The notes under the pieces: generated by a model | The model's database searches: none | What the model was told of the DNA's origin: nothing | The model's input: only the letters and a program-made list of their open reading frames with translations | DNA from: Tidjanibacter sp. | GTDB taxonomy: Bacteria; Bacteroidota; Bacteroidia; Bacteroidales; Rikenellaceae | Direction: 5' to 3' | NCBI GenBank assembly: GCA_017396085.1 | Contig: JAFQNC010000039.1 | Span: 1 to 48,038, forward strand | Length of the DNA stretch: 48,038 nt | Made by a program: the position numbers and the translations under genes | In this document: positions 1 through 9,775 of the stretch, piece by piece | Position numbering within the stretch: position 1 is the stretch's first letter | Layout of the letters: each line of letters opens with the position of its first letter

Positions 1-2346
1 GAAGCTAACATTCACTTCTGTGAAAGAAGCCGAGCCATAGGCCTCATCCACAATCACATAGAACGTATCATCAACCATAAACACGCCCCTGCGGTGGGTG
101 AGGTTGCTATAGGATGCGTTCTCTGCCACAACCACACGCACGCCATTCGACTGCTCCTGCGAGAGGAGGTGTTTGCCGTTACAATATTCGTCCCCAATGG
201 ATTGGAGATTTTTGGTGAGGGTGTTGTGGTATGCAGCCGACCTATTGCGGGCCTTAATTTCATCCAACTCCGTGGTGCCACCATAGGAGTAGACACCTGC
301 ATCGGGCATAAAGTTACGGCCACGGCTCCACAGCGAGAAGGTACCATTGTCGTGGTGGCAGTGGGAATATTTGTTGGGGTTGGAGTTGTTGGTGTAGATA
401 AGGATGGTGGAGTCGCTATCCCAGCCGTTGCGCAGGAAGTAGAAGCCGCCTTGGGGGTAGCTGATGAGTTTTTCGGTCGGTTTGGTGCCACTTGTGCCAC
501 TTGTGCTCACATAGAGGAATTTGTCGTTATCATCGGGGAACATCTTGGCATAGTTACCCGCATTGCGAGTGAGCACGCTCTTGGTCTGCTGGAAGGTGTC
601 GTTGAAGCACTCCCAAGTGTAGTTGGGGTAGATATAGTCTACAATGAAAGTACAAGCACTCTTGAGCAAATTCATATAGTCGGCAGGGAAATAGGACAAC
701 TTGTCGTTTGCCTCAACCAAATCGTGGGTAAGACGGAATTTCTCAATGACACCCAACGCATAGTGAGGCGAGGACTCCACGGGCGAGCCATCGGCATTGA
801 ACTGTTGGGTTGCCTGCCACGCCACATAGTCGCCACCATCTGCAAGCCACTCAGCCGACCTCTTGAACTCAGGCATCAGCACCGCAGCCTGCACTGTGGC
901 CACATCCTGCGAGAAACGGATGTTGTGATTCCTTGTGTAGTAGGGCCTCGAAAGGCTATACTCCACCGTCTTGTGGAATTCCACCAGCACTGTGGACAAC
1001 CAATCGCCTGTGAAGTGGTCGGAGGTGAGGAAATAGGGCAGGTTGGTCAGTTGCGAAGTGATACGGTTGGCAGCCGAAAGTGCATACCACGCCCTGTTGC
1101 CTGCATTGATTTCCGAATCAGAAACGCTACTGTCGGGAATGGGGAAAGTCTCAATCCACGAGGAGTACTGCTCTTTCCACGCATCAAAGTACCTGTCATC
1201 GCCCGTAACGAAGAGAGCCTGACCGAGGTAGTAGAACCAAGCGTGCCAGTGCTTCTGGTAGAACTCCGTACCTGCGGCCGACACCTCCAAATCCCAGTTG
1301 ATACCACCGTTGCCATCGCTAAACGAGTAGTATTGTTCTCCATCCATCCAAGTATTGGCCTTAACCGCAAAGCGGAGGTCAAGTGCTTGGTCGGCAATAA
1401 ATTGGGCCGCTGTGGTGATGCTATTATCGGTAAGCGGATTGAGGGTATTGACCACCGTGCGGTTGCGCATATACTCAAGCAGAGCGTTGGCTGCGTGGGC
1501 ATAGTGCTGTTTGTTGTACTCCCTCTTGACATCTTCGAGTCCGGGGTAGTCGAGGTTGAGCAACTCAAAGACCTCCAAATTGACCTTCGCATCCTCCTCG
1601 GTGGGCTCATATACCGGCTCCGTCAAGGTTCCCATTTCATAGACCACGCCATCGGCAAACTGAAGGGTTGCCTCCTTGCACAGTTCGCCATCAATGGTGC
1701 AAATGAATTCGTAGGTGTAGGTGGAGCCGCCCGCCTTGAAGGGGACAAAGTAGCCGTTGTTTGCATCACGTTGGGCGGGTGCAAGGGTAATCTCGCTCAT
1801 CGTATTCAGCAACTCGTCTACGAAAACGCCATACTCTTCGCCGTTTGCCCTCACAACGGAGATTTCCACATCTTTATCGCCTGCGTAGGTAAAGTGGAAG
1901 AACGATGACTGCGCTGCAAGTTCTATGGACTGGGAGGGAGTGAACTCCTGCACATCGGTGCAGATGGTGATACCATTCTTGCCCATCAGCGAGTGAAACT
2001 CATTGCTCAGCGACTGGATGGTAACTGCGCCACCAACAAGTCCCTTCACGCCCTCTGCCGTACACGAGAACTTTCCTGTGGCCGCATCGGTGCAGGTAAA
2101 CACAAAGGTGGTGCCACTATCGTCATCTTTCTCAACCACTTGGAGTTTGTCGCCCTCCTCCCACAGGGTGTCCCACACCTTGTTGCCATCGGTGTCGTCA
2201 ATGTAGGCACGAGAGACTTCGCCACCAATCTCGGCATAGAAGGATAGTTCTCCGTGTTGGCTCACAACATCGTCTTGATTCTCCATACAAGCCACTGCAC
2301 CAACAGCAACCAGCGCAACAGCAACAAAATTCCAAAACTTTTGCAT
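1..2346 (-). CDS. Heparinase II/III-family polysaccharide lyase lipoprotein with fimbrillin-like N-terminus (5' part, runs off window start)
   Basis: The frame is open from an ATG at 2346 to base 1 (782 codons). An in-frame ATG at 2352 is an alternative start, and no Shine-Dalgarno decides between them. The N-terminus is a lipoprotein signal (hydrophobic run ending GAVAC, Cys near residue 20), so the protein should be exported and lipid-anchored. Residues about 30-190 are beta-rich with a fimbrillin-like pattern (WDTLWEEGDKLQVV). Then comes a heparinase II/III alpha-toroid (LNLDYPGLEDVKREY). Catalytic-type motifs follow: NHNIRFSQD, DGSPVESSPHY and HCHHDNGTFSLW...GRNFMPDAGVY, which match the Asn, Tyr and His regions of heparinase-III-like (PL12) lyases. 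Such enzymes cleave uronate-containing glycans by beta-elimination; the actual substrate cannot be told. The missing C-terminus appears to lie at 47646-48038. Confidence 0.85.
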   Translation of the reverse strand, partial: MQKFWNFVAVALVAVGAVACMENQDDVVSQHGELSFYAEIGGEVSRAYIDDTDGNKVWDTLWEEGDKLQVVEKDDDSGTTFVFTCTDAATGKFSCTAEGVKGLVGGAVTIQSLSNEFHSLMGKNGITICTDVQEFTPSQSIELAAQSSFFHFTYAGDKDVEISVVRANGEEYGVFVDELLNTMSEITLAPAQRDANNGYFVPFKAGGSTYTYEFICTIDGELCKEATLQFADGVVYEMGTLTEPVYEPTEEDAKVNLEVFELLNLDYPGLEDVKREYNKQHYAHAANALLEYMRNRTVVNTLNPLTDNSITTAAQFIADQALDLRFAVKANTWMDGEQYYSFSDGNGGINWDLEVSAAGTEFYQKHWHAWFYYLGQALFVTGDDRYFDAWKEQYSSWIETFPIPDSSVSDSEINAGNRAWYALSAANRITSQLTNLPYFLTSDHFTGDWLSTVLVEFHKTVEYSLSRPYYTRNHNIRFSQDVATVQAAVLMPEFKRSAEWLADGGDYVAWQATQQFNADGSPVESSPHYALGVIEKFRLTHDLVEANDKLSYFPADYMNLLKSACTFIVDYIYPNYTWECFNDTFQQTKSVLTRNAGNYAKMFPDDNDKFLYVSTSGTSGTKPTEKLISYPQGGFYFLRNGWDSDSTILIYTNNSNPNKYSHCHHDNGTFSLWSRGRNFMPDAGVYSYGGTTELDEIKARNRSAAYHNTLTKNLQSIGDEYCNGKHLLSQEQSNGVRVVVAENASYSNLTHRRGVFMVDDTFYVIVDEAYGSASFTEVNVSF

Positions 2347-2505
2347 ATACATATATATTATTGTTATTTTTCTGCGTGTACTACACCAAGTTTTCCACTC
2401 GCAAAAGTAGGCAACATTCTGCGGTTAGAACTACATATTTATGCAAAAGAATTACAATTTTGTGCAAAAACACCCTGCCTTCAAACAAAAACAGCCCACC
2501 GAGGC

Positions 2506-2536
2506 TTTGTTGGTTTGTTTTTTGGTCGTATCTTTG
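2506..2536 (+). promoter_or_regulatory. Bacteroidetes-type promoter for the aldehyde dehydrogenase
   Basis: TTTG at 2506-2509, 19 nt spacing, then TATCTTTG at 2529-2536. This is an exact match to the -33/-7 consensus of the phylum's primary sigma factor, about 85 nt upstream of the ATG at 2623. Confidence 0.7.
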
Positions 2537-2622
2537 GGGTAGGTAGCCCTCCGCCTATGCCGAACAAGATGTAGAAGTGGCGGGGAGGGCGACAACGAAA
2601 TTGTTTGTAATTCAACAACACT

Positions 2623-3996
2623 ATGAGCCAATTATCGGAATTTGTGGGTGCCAAAGTGGAGGCACAGCGAGAGTATTTCAGGTCGGGAGCAACGCTCCCC
2701 TATGAGTTTCGCCGTAGGCAACTTAAACGCCTACTGGAGGCCCTCACGGAGTGGGAGCAGCCCCTTTGTGAGGCCCTATGGGAGGACCTGCACAAGTCGC
2801 CACAGGAGGCCATTCTTACCGAACTAAGCATCGTAAGGGGCGAGATACGCAACCACCTGCGTCATCTGCGCCGTTGGATGCGCCCTCGGAGGGTGAGCAC
2901 ACCGCTAAAAATGGCCCCCTCTCGCAGTCGCATACTCACTCAACCCCTCGGCACGGCACTCATCATCTCCCCGTGGAACTATCCCGTGCAGTTGCTTCTG
3001 AACCCCCTCGTGGGAGCCATTTCGGCAGGTTGCACTGCGGTGGTCAAAACCTCCCCTGCGGTGCCACACGTGTCGCAGGTGTTGGAGCAGATGATTGGGC
3101 TCACATTTGACGAGAGGTACATCTTCGCCCTCGGTGGCCACAGAGATGTAAATGGAGCCCTCTTGGAGCAGAAGTTTGACCTCATATTTTTCACGGGCAG
3201 CCCTTCGCTGGGCCACACGGTGATGGAGGCCGCAGCCAAGCATCTCACTCCCGTGGTGTTGGAGTTGGGCGGCAAGAGCCCCTGCATCGTGAGCCGCAAG
3301 GCCGATGTGGCGGTGGCTGCCAAGCGTATTGCGTGGGGTAAAACACTCAACGCAGGTCAGACCTGCATCGCCCCCGACTATCTGCTCATCCACTCCTCCC
3401 TCAAAGAACAATTCGCCACCGAGTTCGCAAAGGCTCTGCACACACTCCACGGAGCGAACATAGCCGAAAGCCCCCACTTCGGTCGCCTTGTGAGCGACAA
3501 AGCCTTCGACCGCGTGGCCTCCTACCTTGCCGATGGGCACCCTCTCGTGGGAGGAGAGCACGACCGTACACAAAGGTACATCGCCCCCACCCTGCTGGAA
3601 GTACCCAACGGAGAGGTGCCCGTGATGCAGGAGGAGATTTTCGGCCCCGTGTTGCCCCTGCTCACCTTTGAGGATTTGAGCGAAGCGGTGGATTTCGTTG
3701 TGGCAAGGCCCAAGCCCCTTGCGCTCTACTTCTTTGGCTCCAAGCAGGAGAGCCGCACGGTGTTGGAGCACACCTCTTCGGGTGGGGCCTGTGTGAACGA
3801 CACCATTATGCACATTGCCAACGAGAGGGTACCCTTCGGTGGCGTGGGCAACTCCGGTATGGGCCACTACCACGGCAGGCTGAGTTTTGAGGCGTTCAGC
3901 CACACCCGCTCGGTGGTGAGCACCACGCCCCTTGTGGACCTTCCTTTCCGCTATATGCCCTACCGTCTGTGGGGGCTCGTAAAGAGGCTGTTGTAA
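2623..3996 (+). CDS. Aldehyde dehydrogenase, class-3-like
   Basis: A 457-residue NAD(P)-dependent aldehyde dehydrogenase oxidising aldehydes to carboxylic acids. The length and the lack of an N-terminal extension fit the class 3/fatty aldehyde dehydrogenase group rather than the roughly 500-residue classes. Visible motifs are the Rossmann entry SPWNYP (residues 117-121), the general-base motif ELGGKSPC (Glu214), and the nucleophile motif NAGQTCIAPDY (Cys248). The C-terminal PFGGVGNSGMGHYHG motif is also present. No signal peptide is seen, so it is cytoplasmic. It is a single-gene unit with its own promoter, convergent with the Sus lipoprotein gene across a strong hairpin. The substrate is unknown. 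Confidence 0.93.
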   Translation: MSQLSEFVGAKVEAQREYFRSGATLPYEFRRRQLKRLLEALTEWEQPLCEALWEDLHKSPQEAILTELSIVRGEIRNHLRHLRRWMRPRRVSTPLKMAPSRSRILTQPLGTALIISPWNYPVQLLLNPLVGAISAGCTAVVKTSPAVPHVSQVLEQMIGLTFDERYIFALGGHRDVNGALLEQKFDLIFFTGSPSLGHTVMEAAAKHLTPVVLELGGKSPCIVSRKADVAVAAKRIAWGKTLNAGQTCIAPDYLLIHSSLKEQFATEFAKALHTLHGANIAESPHFGRLVSDKAFDRVASYLADGHPLVGGEHDRTQRYIAPTLLEVPNGEVPVMQEEIFGPVLPLLTFEDLSEAVDFVVARPKPLALYFFGSKQESRTVLEHTSSGGACVNDTIMHIANERVPFGGVGNSGMGHYHGRLSFEAFSHTRSVVSTTPLVDLPFRYMPYRLWGLVKRLL

Positions 3997-4047
3997 GGGC
4001 ACTAACGATGGTCCCCAAACAGCCTTGGTGGCAGTTGTAACAAAACA

Positions 4048-4085
4048 CGACAAGGGCGTGCCCATTCATAGGCACGCCCTTGTCG
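4048..4085. terminator. Bidirectional terminator hairpin
   Basis: Perfect 15-bp stem (4048-4062 with 4071-4085) and 8-nt loop, lying between the convergent ends of the aldehyde dehydrogenase and the Sus-associated lipoprotein. The flanks are A-rich on the left and ATTTG on the right, so it could serve both genes. Confidence 0.75.
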
Positions 4086-4117
4086 CATTTGTTGCTGTAT
4101 ATCCTACACCCTCTCGC

Positions 4118-5062
4118 CTACTGTGGTCTTGTACGAGTGAGTTTCACATTCCTCATACCCGTACCGAAGAAGCTGAAGTAGGTGGGGTTGCCACTCTCAT
4201 CCACAAAGGTGTAGCCAATGGCCATAGCGGTATCGCTCGCAGGGAAAGTGATGGTTTGGAAGTTCTCCTTGTCGTAGGTACCGATGATGTCATCGCCACT
4301 GCGGTCGCAAATCATCATTGGTGAGCCATCATCGGCCACCGCCTCACGCACATTGGTGGCTTGGAATTGTGCAAGGATAATCTGGTCGCCACCCTGATAC
4401 CACTCAATGAAGTGATAGGCAGGCAGAATAATATAGTCCTTTGCTTGGTCAAACACCATAGTCAGCGGGTAGGTACCATAGACTGACGAGGGGTTGTTGA
4501 GTGCCAACATCGAAAAACTGTTGGTGGCATCATTCCACGTTACATTCACACGCATAGGACTCATAATGTCGCCATAGTTGGGATAGGCCTCAAAGGAGAG
4601 ATACCACTCGCCACACAAGCGGTCGGCAGTGGTTTTCTCCAAGTGGACAAGGCACTGGTGGTTTGCGCCAACGTTGGTGTTAGACGCCACAATCTCCAAC
4701 TTAAACTCCATAATGTCGGGCAATTTCATAGGGTCGGTCTCCATCAACTCAATCTCCAAAGCAACCTCCTCCACACCCGGGCGGAACACAAGGTCGTAGG
4801 AGGTGATTTGGTAGTCCTTGTCCTCCACAGCCTCGGTGTACTCACCATCCACAGGTACAACCTTCACGCTCACCTCAACATCCTTGGTGTTCATCTCCGT
4901 GCCCGAAAGAGTCAGAGGCACATAAATCCAGCCCGAGCCGAAGCCACCCTCATACTGCTGGTCGGCAAACTGAACAATCGTTTGGCCCACCGAGCCACTC
5001 TCGCACGAAGCAAGGGTAAGCAGGGATGCCAACGCAACAGCCAAAAATTTAACGTATTTCAT
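4118..5062 (-). CDS. SusE/F-position surface lipoprotein of the minus-strand Sus triad
   Basis: A 314-residue lipoprotein. The start at 5062 is chosen because it begins the signal peptide MKYVKFLAVALASLLTLASC; upstream codons in the same frame are non-hydrophobic. The lipobox LASC puts the lipid-anchored Cys at about residue 20. The rest is beta-rich: residues about 30-140 resemble a Calx-beta/Ig-like fold (VEVSVKVVPVDG...YQITSYDLVFRPGVEE), followed by a second beta domain with conserved aromatics (GEWYLSFEAYPNYG). It is the third gene after susC and susD, the usual place of accessory surface glycan-binding proteins. The ligand is unknown. The plus-strand triad has a counterpart of similar design at 15355. 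Confidence 0.8.
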   Translation of the reverse strand: MKYVKFLAVALASLLTLASCESGSVGQTIVQFADQQYEGGFGSGWIYVPLTLSGTEMNTKDVEVSVKVVPVDGEYTEAVEDKDYQITSYDLVFRPGVEEVALEIELMETDPMKLPDIMEFKLEIVASNTNVGANHQCLVHLEKTTADRLCGEWYLSFEAYPNYGDIMSPMRVNVTWNDATNSFSMLALNNPSSVYGTYPLTMVFDQAKDYIILPAYHFIEWYQGGDQIILAQFQATNVREAVADDGSPMMICDRSGDDIIGTYDKENFQTITFPASDTAMAIGYTFVDESGNPTYFSFFGTGMRNVKLTRTRPQ

Positions 5063-5106
5063 ATTCTTTTTGTAATATTTTCTCTTGTGTGTAAATTTTG
5101 TACTCA

Positions 5107-6639
5107 CTAAAAACCAGCATTCTGCTGTCCCTTGAACTGAGGATTGGCGTCCATCTCCGACTTCGGAATGGGCCACAAGAAGCGGAAGTTGCCACTCTCA
5201 ACCGAAACCTTATCATAGGCCGTGTGAGTCATTGCAGCGTTCTGCGACACGCCACGAGTCATACCCAAGCCCCAACGCTTGAGGTCGTGCATACGGAAGC
5301 CCTCGCCAACGAGTTCCTTCACCCTCTCGTTCCTAACCTCTTGGCGCAGTGCATCGAGGCTGCCATAGGTCTTCTTGCTATCAAAGCCGGTGATGCGGGC
5401 CTTGCGCAACTCGTTCAGATAAAACTCGGCACCATCTTTGTCCTCCAACTCCACAAGGCACTCTGCCATAATGAGGTAGAGTTCGGCCAAGCGGAAAGGT
5501 TTGCCCATATGAACGTAGTTCCACCTTGCATCAGTACGCAGTGAGGGGTTACCCTTAAACTTGTAGAACACAACCATATCGGCCTTCTCATAGCCTGCCT
5601 TCACGTTGTGAGTCTCAAAGTAGACAGGATAGCGCATATCGTTGGTCTTGTCATACATATCAAGCAACGTCTTGGTGGGCAGGTACTGTGGGTTGGGGGT
5701 GGTACCATCGCCTTTATTCTGGTCGTTGATGTAGTAGTAGCCACCGGTTGTGCCACCTTGGTCCTTATTGTTCTTGGCTATCCTCATAATATTCTCCGAA
5801 GAGGTGTCGCCATCCCACATCATACGAATAGCCTCCGGAGTGCTGGCCAAAGCATAGCGGTTGCTGTTGATTACCGCAAGGGCATCCTCCACAGCCAAAT
5901 CCCACTGGCCCATATAGAGGTAAACACGTGCACGCAGGGCCAACACGGCATCCTTGGTGAAGTAGGCAGAGTTCTGCGCTCCGAGGGTTTCAATGGCCAA
6001 CTCTGCATCGGCAATGTCGTCCAAAATCCTTGTGTAGGTCTCGTTCAAAGTGGTCCTACCGGGGTAGGAAGCCGCATCCGATGTGGGCTCATACTTGGTG
6101 GGCAGAGGCACACCGCTTGCAGGCGTATCTGCCGTGGCTTCATCGTAGGCCACGCAGAACTTGGTGGCCAAGTCAAGGTAGGCCATTGCTCGCACCATAT
6201 AGGCCTCGCCACGGAACATCTCAATCTTCACAACCTCCTCATCGCTGATACCAAGTGCCTCGGCATTGTCAATGAGGTCGGTGTAGGAATCAATGGCGAA
6301 GTTCACGTTGCCGATGATGGCATAGTCGCTGTACCACACCGAATTTGCCTCGGTGTCGGTGATGTCGTTCTGCCACGAGTGCCACCTACCATAGTAGTTG
6401 CCGAAGTCGGCCTTGGCGTTGAAGAGGTCCGAGCGGGTATCCTCAACCGTCTCGCGCAACGAGCCAACAAAACTCTTCAACGGAGAGTAGATACTCACAC
6501 GGTAGGAGGCAGCATCCTGATAGGTCTTCATACCATTGCCAATCTCCAACGAGTCGTAGGGGAAGAACTCCATATTGCAAGAGGTGGTCCCCAGCGCAAC
6601 AATTGCGCTCAATGCTATATATAATATTGTCTTCTTCAT
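5107..6639 (-). CDS. SusD/RagB-family outer-membrane lipoprotein
   Basis: A 510-residue SusD-like lid protein that captures ligand for its SusC partner at the cell surface. The start at 6639 gives the signal MKKTILYIALSAIVALGTTSC and has AGGAG nine bases upstream, whereas the in-frame ATG at 6648 directly abuts that AGGAG. Family hallmarks are the lipid Cys followed by a short acidic stretch, helical TPR-like pairs (EEVVKIEMFRGEAYMVRAMAYLDLATKF) and the C-terminal pattern LRQEVRNERVKELVGEGFRMHDLKRWGLG. It starts 27 nt after the susC stop, so the two are co-transcribed. Confidence 0.95.
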   Translation of the reverse strand: MKKTILYIALSAIVALGTTSCNMEFFPYDSLEIGNGMKTYQDAASYRVSIYSPLKSFVGSLRETVEDTRSDLFNAKADFGNYYGRWHSWQNDITDTEANSVWYSDYAIIGNVNFAIDSYTDLIDNAEALGISDEEVVKIEMFRGEAYMVRAMAYLDLATKFCVAYDEATADTPASGVPLPTKYEPTSDAASYPGRTTLNETYTRILDDIADAELAIETLGAQNSAYFTKDAVLALRARVYLYMGQWDLAVEDALAVINSNRYALASTPEAIRMMWDGDTSSENIMRIAKNNKDQGGTTGGYYYINDQNKGDGTTPNPQYLPTKTLLDMYDKTNDMRYPVYFETHNVKAGYEKADMVVFYKFKGNPSLRTDARWNYVHMGKPFRLAELYLIMAECLVELEDKDGAEFYLNELRKARITGFDSKKTYGSLDALRQEVRNERVKELVGEGFRMHDLKRWGLGMTRGVSQNAAMTHTAYDKVSVESGNFRFLWPIPKSEMDANPQFKGQQNAGF

Positions 6640-6666
6640 AGTTGTCATCTCCTTTCTCTGCATCAA

Positions 6667-9645
6667 TTAGAACGTAAGTTCAAGACCTGCGGTGTACTGA
6701 CGAGTACCGGGGTAGGTACCCTGAGTCGTGAGGCCCAAATACTCCGGGTCAAAACCAATGTGATTTGTGAAAGTCAGCAGGTTACGGCCAATGAGGTAGA
6801 CCCTCACACCCTGCACAAAACTACCCAAGCCAAGCCTGTTGCCGGGGATGTTGTAGGAGAGGGAGAGGTTTTTCAGTCGGAGGAAGGCTGCATTGGAGAA
6901 TGCCGAAGAGTCGTTCACCCACACTGTACCTGCCTTGGGGATGTTGGTCTCCTGACCGGGCTCGCGCCACATATTGAGCAACTGACGCTCGTAGTGGGTT
7001 TTACCGGCTGCGTGAGAAGCAAGGTTGGCGGTGTAGAACTTCTCGTTCACCATCATCCAACGCTCGCCTACCCAGCTAAAATCAACATTCAACTGCAAGT
7101 TACCCCAAGTCAGCGAGGAGCCAAAGCCACCATTCCAATCGGCAATGAAGCTCTTGCCACTCCACTGTGCATCGTTTGCATTGTAGGTCTTGGTGATGTT
7201 GCCGTCAATGTCGTACCACATCGGGCGGCCATCCCTCTTGTCTACACCGGCAAACTCAACCATCCTAAACTCGCCAAATCTGTGGCCAACAGCGTGAGCG
7301 ACACCGATGTTACCAACGGCATACTCGGTGGTGGAGCCATAGAGTTCAAGTATCTTACTTCTGTTGTAGGAGACATTACCATAGACCGACCACAAAGCCC
7401 TCTCGCTCTGATAGAGGTCGTAGGAGAACTGCATATCCACACCCCTATTACGCATCTTACCCACATTACCCCAGCCACTGGAATAACCCGTGGTGGCCGA
7501 GTAGGGAATAGACATCAACATATTCTCCGTAACACGGTTGTAGTACTCAACCTCCAAATTCAAGCGGTTGTGCAACCTCGTAGAAATACCCACGTTGAAG
7601 CTCTTCACAACCTCCCACGTGAGGTCGGGGTTGGCAGGGTTGCCAATCACCGTACCATTCTGCTCGTCATAGATTGCGCCCGAAGAGATAAGACCCAAAG
7701 CGAGGTAGTTGTCAATGCTGGAGTTACCCGTGGTACCATAGCTCATCTTCAACCTCATATCGTTCACCTCGGGCATTGCGAACATAAACTCCTCCTGCTT
7801 GATGTTCCACATACCACCAATGCTCCAAAAGACACCCCAGCGGTTGTCGGCACCAAACTTCGAGGAGCCATCGGCACGCAGCGAAGCATCCACGTAGTAC
7901 TTTTCATCGTAGTTGTAATTAACACGGCTGAAGACCGAGTTGCTCGACCAATCGGTTATCGAGTGGGTGTAGAGTTCGGTGAGGTTGGACTTACCGGCCG
8001 TCATCATCATCAACCTGCGGTCGGTCATACCCTTTGCCGTTACACCAAACCTATCACTCCTACCCAAAATGGACTCTTGGCCCAACAGAGTGGTGAAGTT
8101 GTGTTGGTCGTCAACGGAGAATTTATACTCGGCAGTGTTGGTGGCCGTCATCTGGTAGTAGCGGCTGAAATACTCGGTGCGTTGGCCCTCGCCACCCGAA
8201 TAGGCATACTCGGGATACATCAGCGAGGTGTGGCGGTAGTCGTAACCGTCAATAGCCTGCGCTGCCTTGATAATCAAGCCCTCCTTCGGGGTAATTTCAA
8301 AGAAGGAGTTGGCCGACAGAGAGATGTCGTTATTGTAGCCCTTGTTGTTCTCGTAGTAGTGGTAAGGGTTGTACATATCATCGTAGAAGTCAAACTGCAA
8401 CAACTCCTCGCCAAGGCTCATCTTGCCATTTTCGTGGTAGATAATCTCATAGGGGGCGTTGTAGGGGGCCTGACCATAGACCATACCGTCCACCGACTCC
8501 TGATACCAACCCTGCACACTCGTTTCGTAGTCGGCATAGGTGAGGCCCACGTTGATACCCATCCTCAGCCAATCCTTCACCTTGGTGTCCAGATTGGTAC
8601 GGAAGGTGTAGCGGGTATTCCTCGAAGAGGGTGCAATACCATCGGTATCCAAGTAGCCAAACGAAACGTAGTAGTTGGTGCTGCCACTTGCGCCCGAAAT
8701 TGAAGCATCGGTGCTCAGCAACGGAGCCTTACCTTGGTAGGCATAGTCCTTCCAGTCGAAGTTAAAGTCGTTTTGTGCCACATACCACTTCTTGGTCAGC
8801 CACTCCGAGTTGCGCAACAACTCGGGGTAGAGCCACTCCTCAAAGGTCATCTGCTCCACAGCGTTCATCAACACAAACGAGCGGTTGTTAATCATCGAAG
8901 AGAAACCGCCCTGCATACGAATCTGAATCATCGACTGCTCCTGATTGCGGCGGCCCTTCTTGGTGGTTACAAACAAGACACCATTGGCAGCCCTCGAACC
9001 ATAGATGGAGGTTGAGGCAGCATCTTTCAGCATCACCACATTCTCAATATCGTTGGAGTTGATGTTGTTGAAAATTGCCGAAGTAACAGGAGCACCATCA
9101 AGGATAATCAGCGGCTCGGAGCCTGCGTTGATACTCGACACGCCACGCATCATCAGCGTGGAAGTGGCGGTAGGCTCACCCGAGGAGGTGAAAATCTGAA
9201 GGCCCGGCACCTTGCCCTGCAACACGTCCGACACGTTGGCAACGGGAGCATTGGCAATCTTGTCGCCCTTCACGCTCGAAACCGAGCCGACCAACGACTT
9301 GGATGCAACGCCCGAGCCGTAACCGGCCGTGATGACGATGTCCTCAATCTGCTGGGCATCCTCCTTCAGCGCAACATCAATCTTCGTGCGCCCTGCCACA
9401 GCCACCAGTTCGGTAGCCATACCCACGTAGGAGAACTCCAGCGTGGCATTCTTCGGAGCCGAAATCTCATAGGCACCCGAGAGGTCGGTGATGGTTGCGT
9501 TGGTCGTACCCACCACTGCCACCGTAACGGCCAACATTGGCGCACCCGAGGAGTCCGTAACCGTACCGGTAATTCGCAGGTTTTGTGCCGACACGCCCAC
9601 GCACATCAACAGCACTGCGAAAACCGATAGTAGAATTTTTCTCAT
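6667..9645 (-). CDS. SusC/RagA-family TonB-dependent outer-membrane transporter
   Basis: A 992-residue TonB-dependent transporter. The signal peptide ends VGVSAQ (about 1-20). Residues about 22-100 form a carboxypeptidase-regulatory-like domain (ITGTVTDSSGAPMLAVTVAVVGTT...YVGM). The QIEDIVITAGYG segment at about 105 and the plug follow (VLQGKVPGLQIF, STLMMRGVSSINAGSEPLIILDGAPV, IENVVMLKDAASTSIYGSRAANGVLFVTTKKG). The remainder is a 22-strand-type barrel ending in the C-terminal aromatic signature ELTF. It forms the import pore with the SusD at 5107 using TonB energy. The substrate cannot be deduced. Its N-terminal domains are clearly paralogous to those of the SusC at 10455. Confidence 0.96.
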   Translation of the reverse strand: MRKILLSVFAVLLMCVGVSAQNLRITGTVTDSSGAPMLAVTVAVVGTTNATITDLSGAYEISAPKNATLEFSYVGMATELVAVAGRTKIDVALKEDAQQIEDIVITAGYGSGVASKSLVGSVSSVKGDKIANAPVANVSDVLQGKVPGLQIFTSSGEPTATSTLMMRGVSSINAGSEPLIILDGAPVTSAIFNNINSNDIENVVMLKDAASTSIYGSRAANGVLFVTTKKGRRNQEQSMIQIRMQGGFSSMINNRSFVLMNAVEQMTFEEWLYPELLRNSEWLTKKWYVAQNDFNFDWKDYAYQGKAPLLSTDASISGASGSTNYYVSFGYLDTDGIAPSSRNTRYTFRTNLDTKVKDWLRMGINVGLTYADYETSVQGWYQESVDGMVYGQAPYNAPYEIIYHENGKMSLGEELLQFDFYDDMYNPYHYYENNKGYNNDISLSANSFFEITPKEGLIIKAAQAIDGYDYRHTSLMYPEYAYSGGEGQRTEYFSRYYQMTATNTAEYKFSVDDQHNFTTLLGQESILGRSDRFGVTAKGMTDRRLMMMTAGKSNLTELYTHSITDWSSNSVFSRVNYNYDEKYYVDASLRADGSSKFGADNRWGVFWSIGGMWNIKQEEFMFAMPEVNDMRLKMSYGTTGNSSIDNYLALGLISSGAIYDEQNGTVIGNPANPDLTWEVVKSFNVGISTRLHNRLNLEVEYYNRVTENMLMSIPYSATTGYSSGWGNVGKMRNRGVDMQFSYDLYQSERALWSVYGNVSYNRSKILELYGSTTEYAVGNIGVAHAVGHRFGEFRMVEFAGVDKRDGRPMWYDIDGNITKTYNANDAQWSGKSFIADWNGGFGSSLTWGNLQLNVDFSWVGERWMMVNEKFYTANLASHAAGKTHYERQLLNMWREPGQETNIPKAGTVWVNDSSAFSNAAFLRLKNLSLSYNIPGNRLGLGSFVQGVRVYLIGRNLLTFTNHIGFDPEYLGLTTQGTYPGTRQYTAGLELTF

Positions 9646-9744
9646 AGACTAATAAAAGTTTGGTTTATATTTCTTTTTTTATTCAAATCTTTCGTTTTAT
9701 CAGCGCACGAGGCAAGCAAACTCACGCACGCACATAAAATCGGG

Positions 9745-9775
9745 TAAAGGTAAGGACATTATTTGAAATCGCCAA
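9745..9775 (-). promoter_or_regulatory. Candidate promoter for the minus-strand Sus triad
   Basis: On the minus strand TTG (9775-9773), 20 nt, then TACCTTTA (9752-9745), one mismatch from TAnnTTTG. It lies about 100 nt upstream of the susC ATG at 9645. Confidence 0.4.

Noticed and set aside
94..1908. Long plus-strand open frame of 604 codons
   Set aside because: Antisense shadow of the lyase gene; the product has no family features, whereas the minus frame has signal peptide and catalytic motifs.
6760..8703. Long plus-strand open frame opposite susC
   Set aside because: Val/His/Gly-rich shadow translation; SusC on the minus strand is certain.
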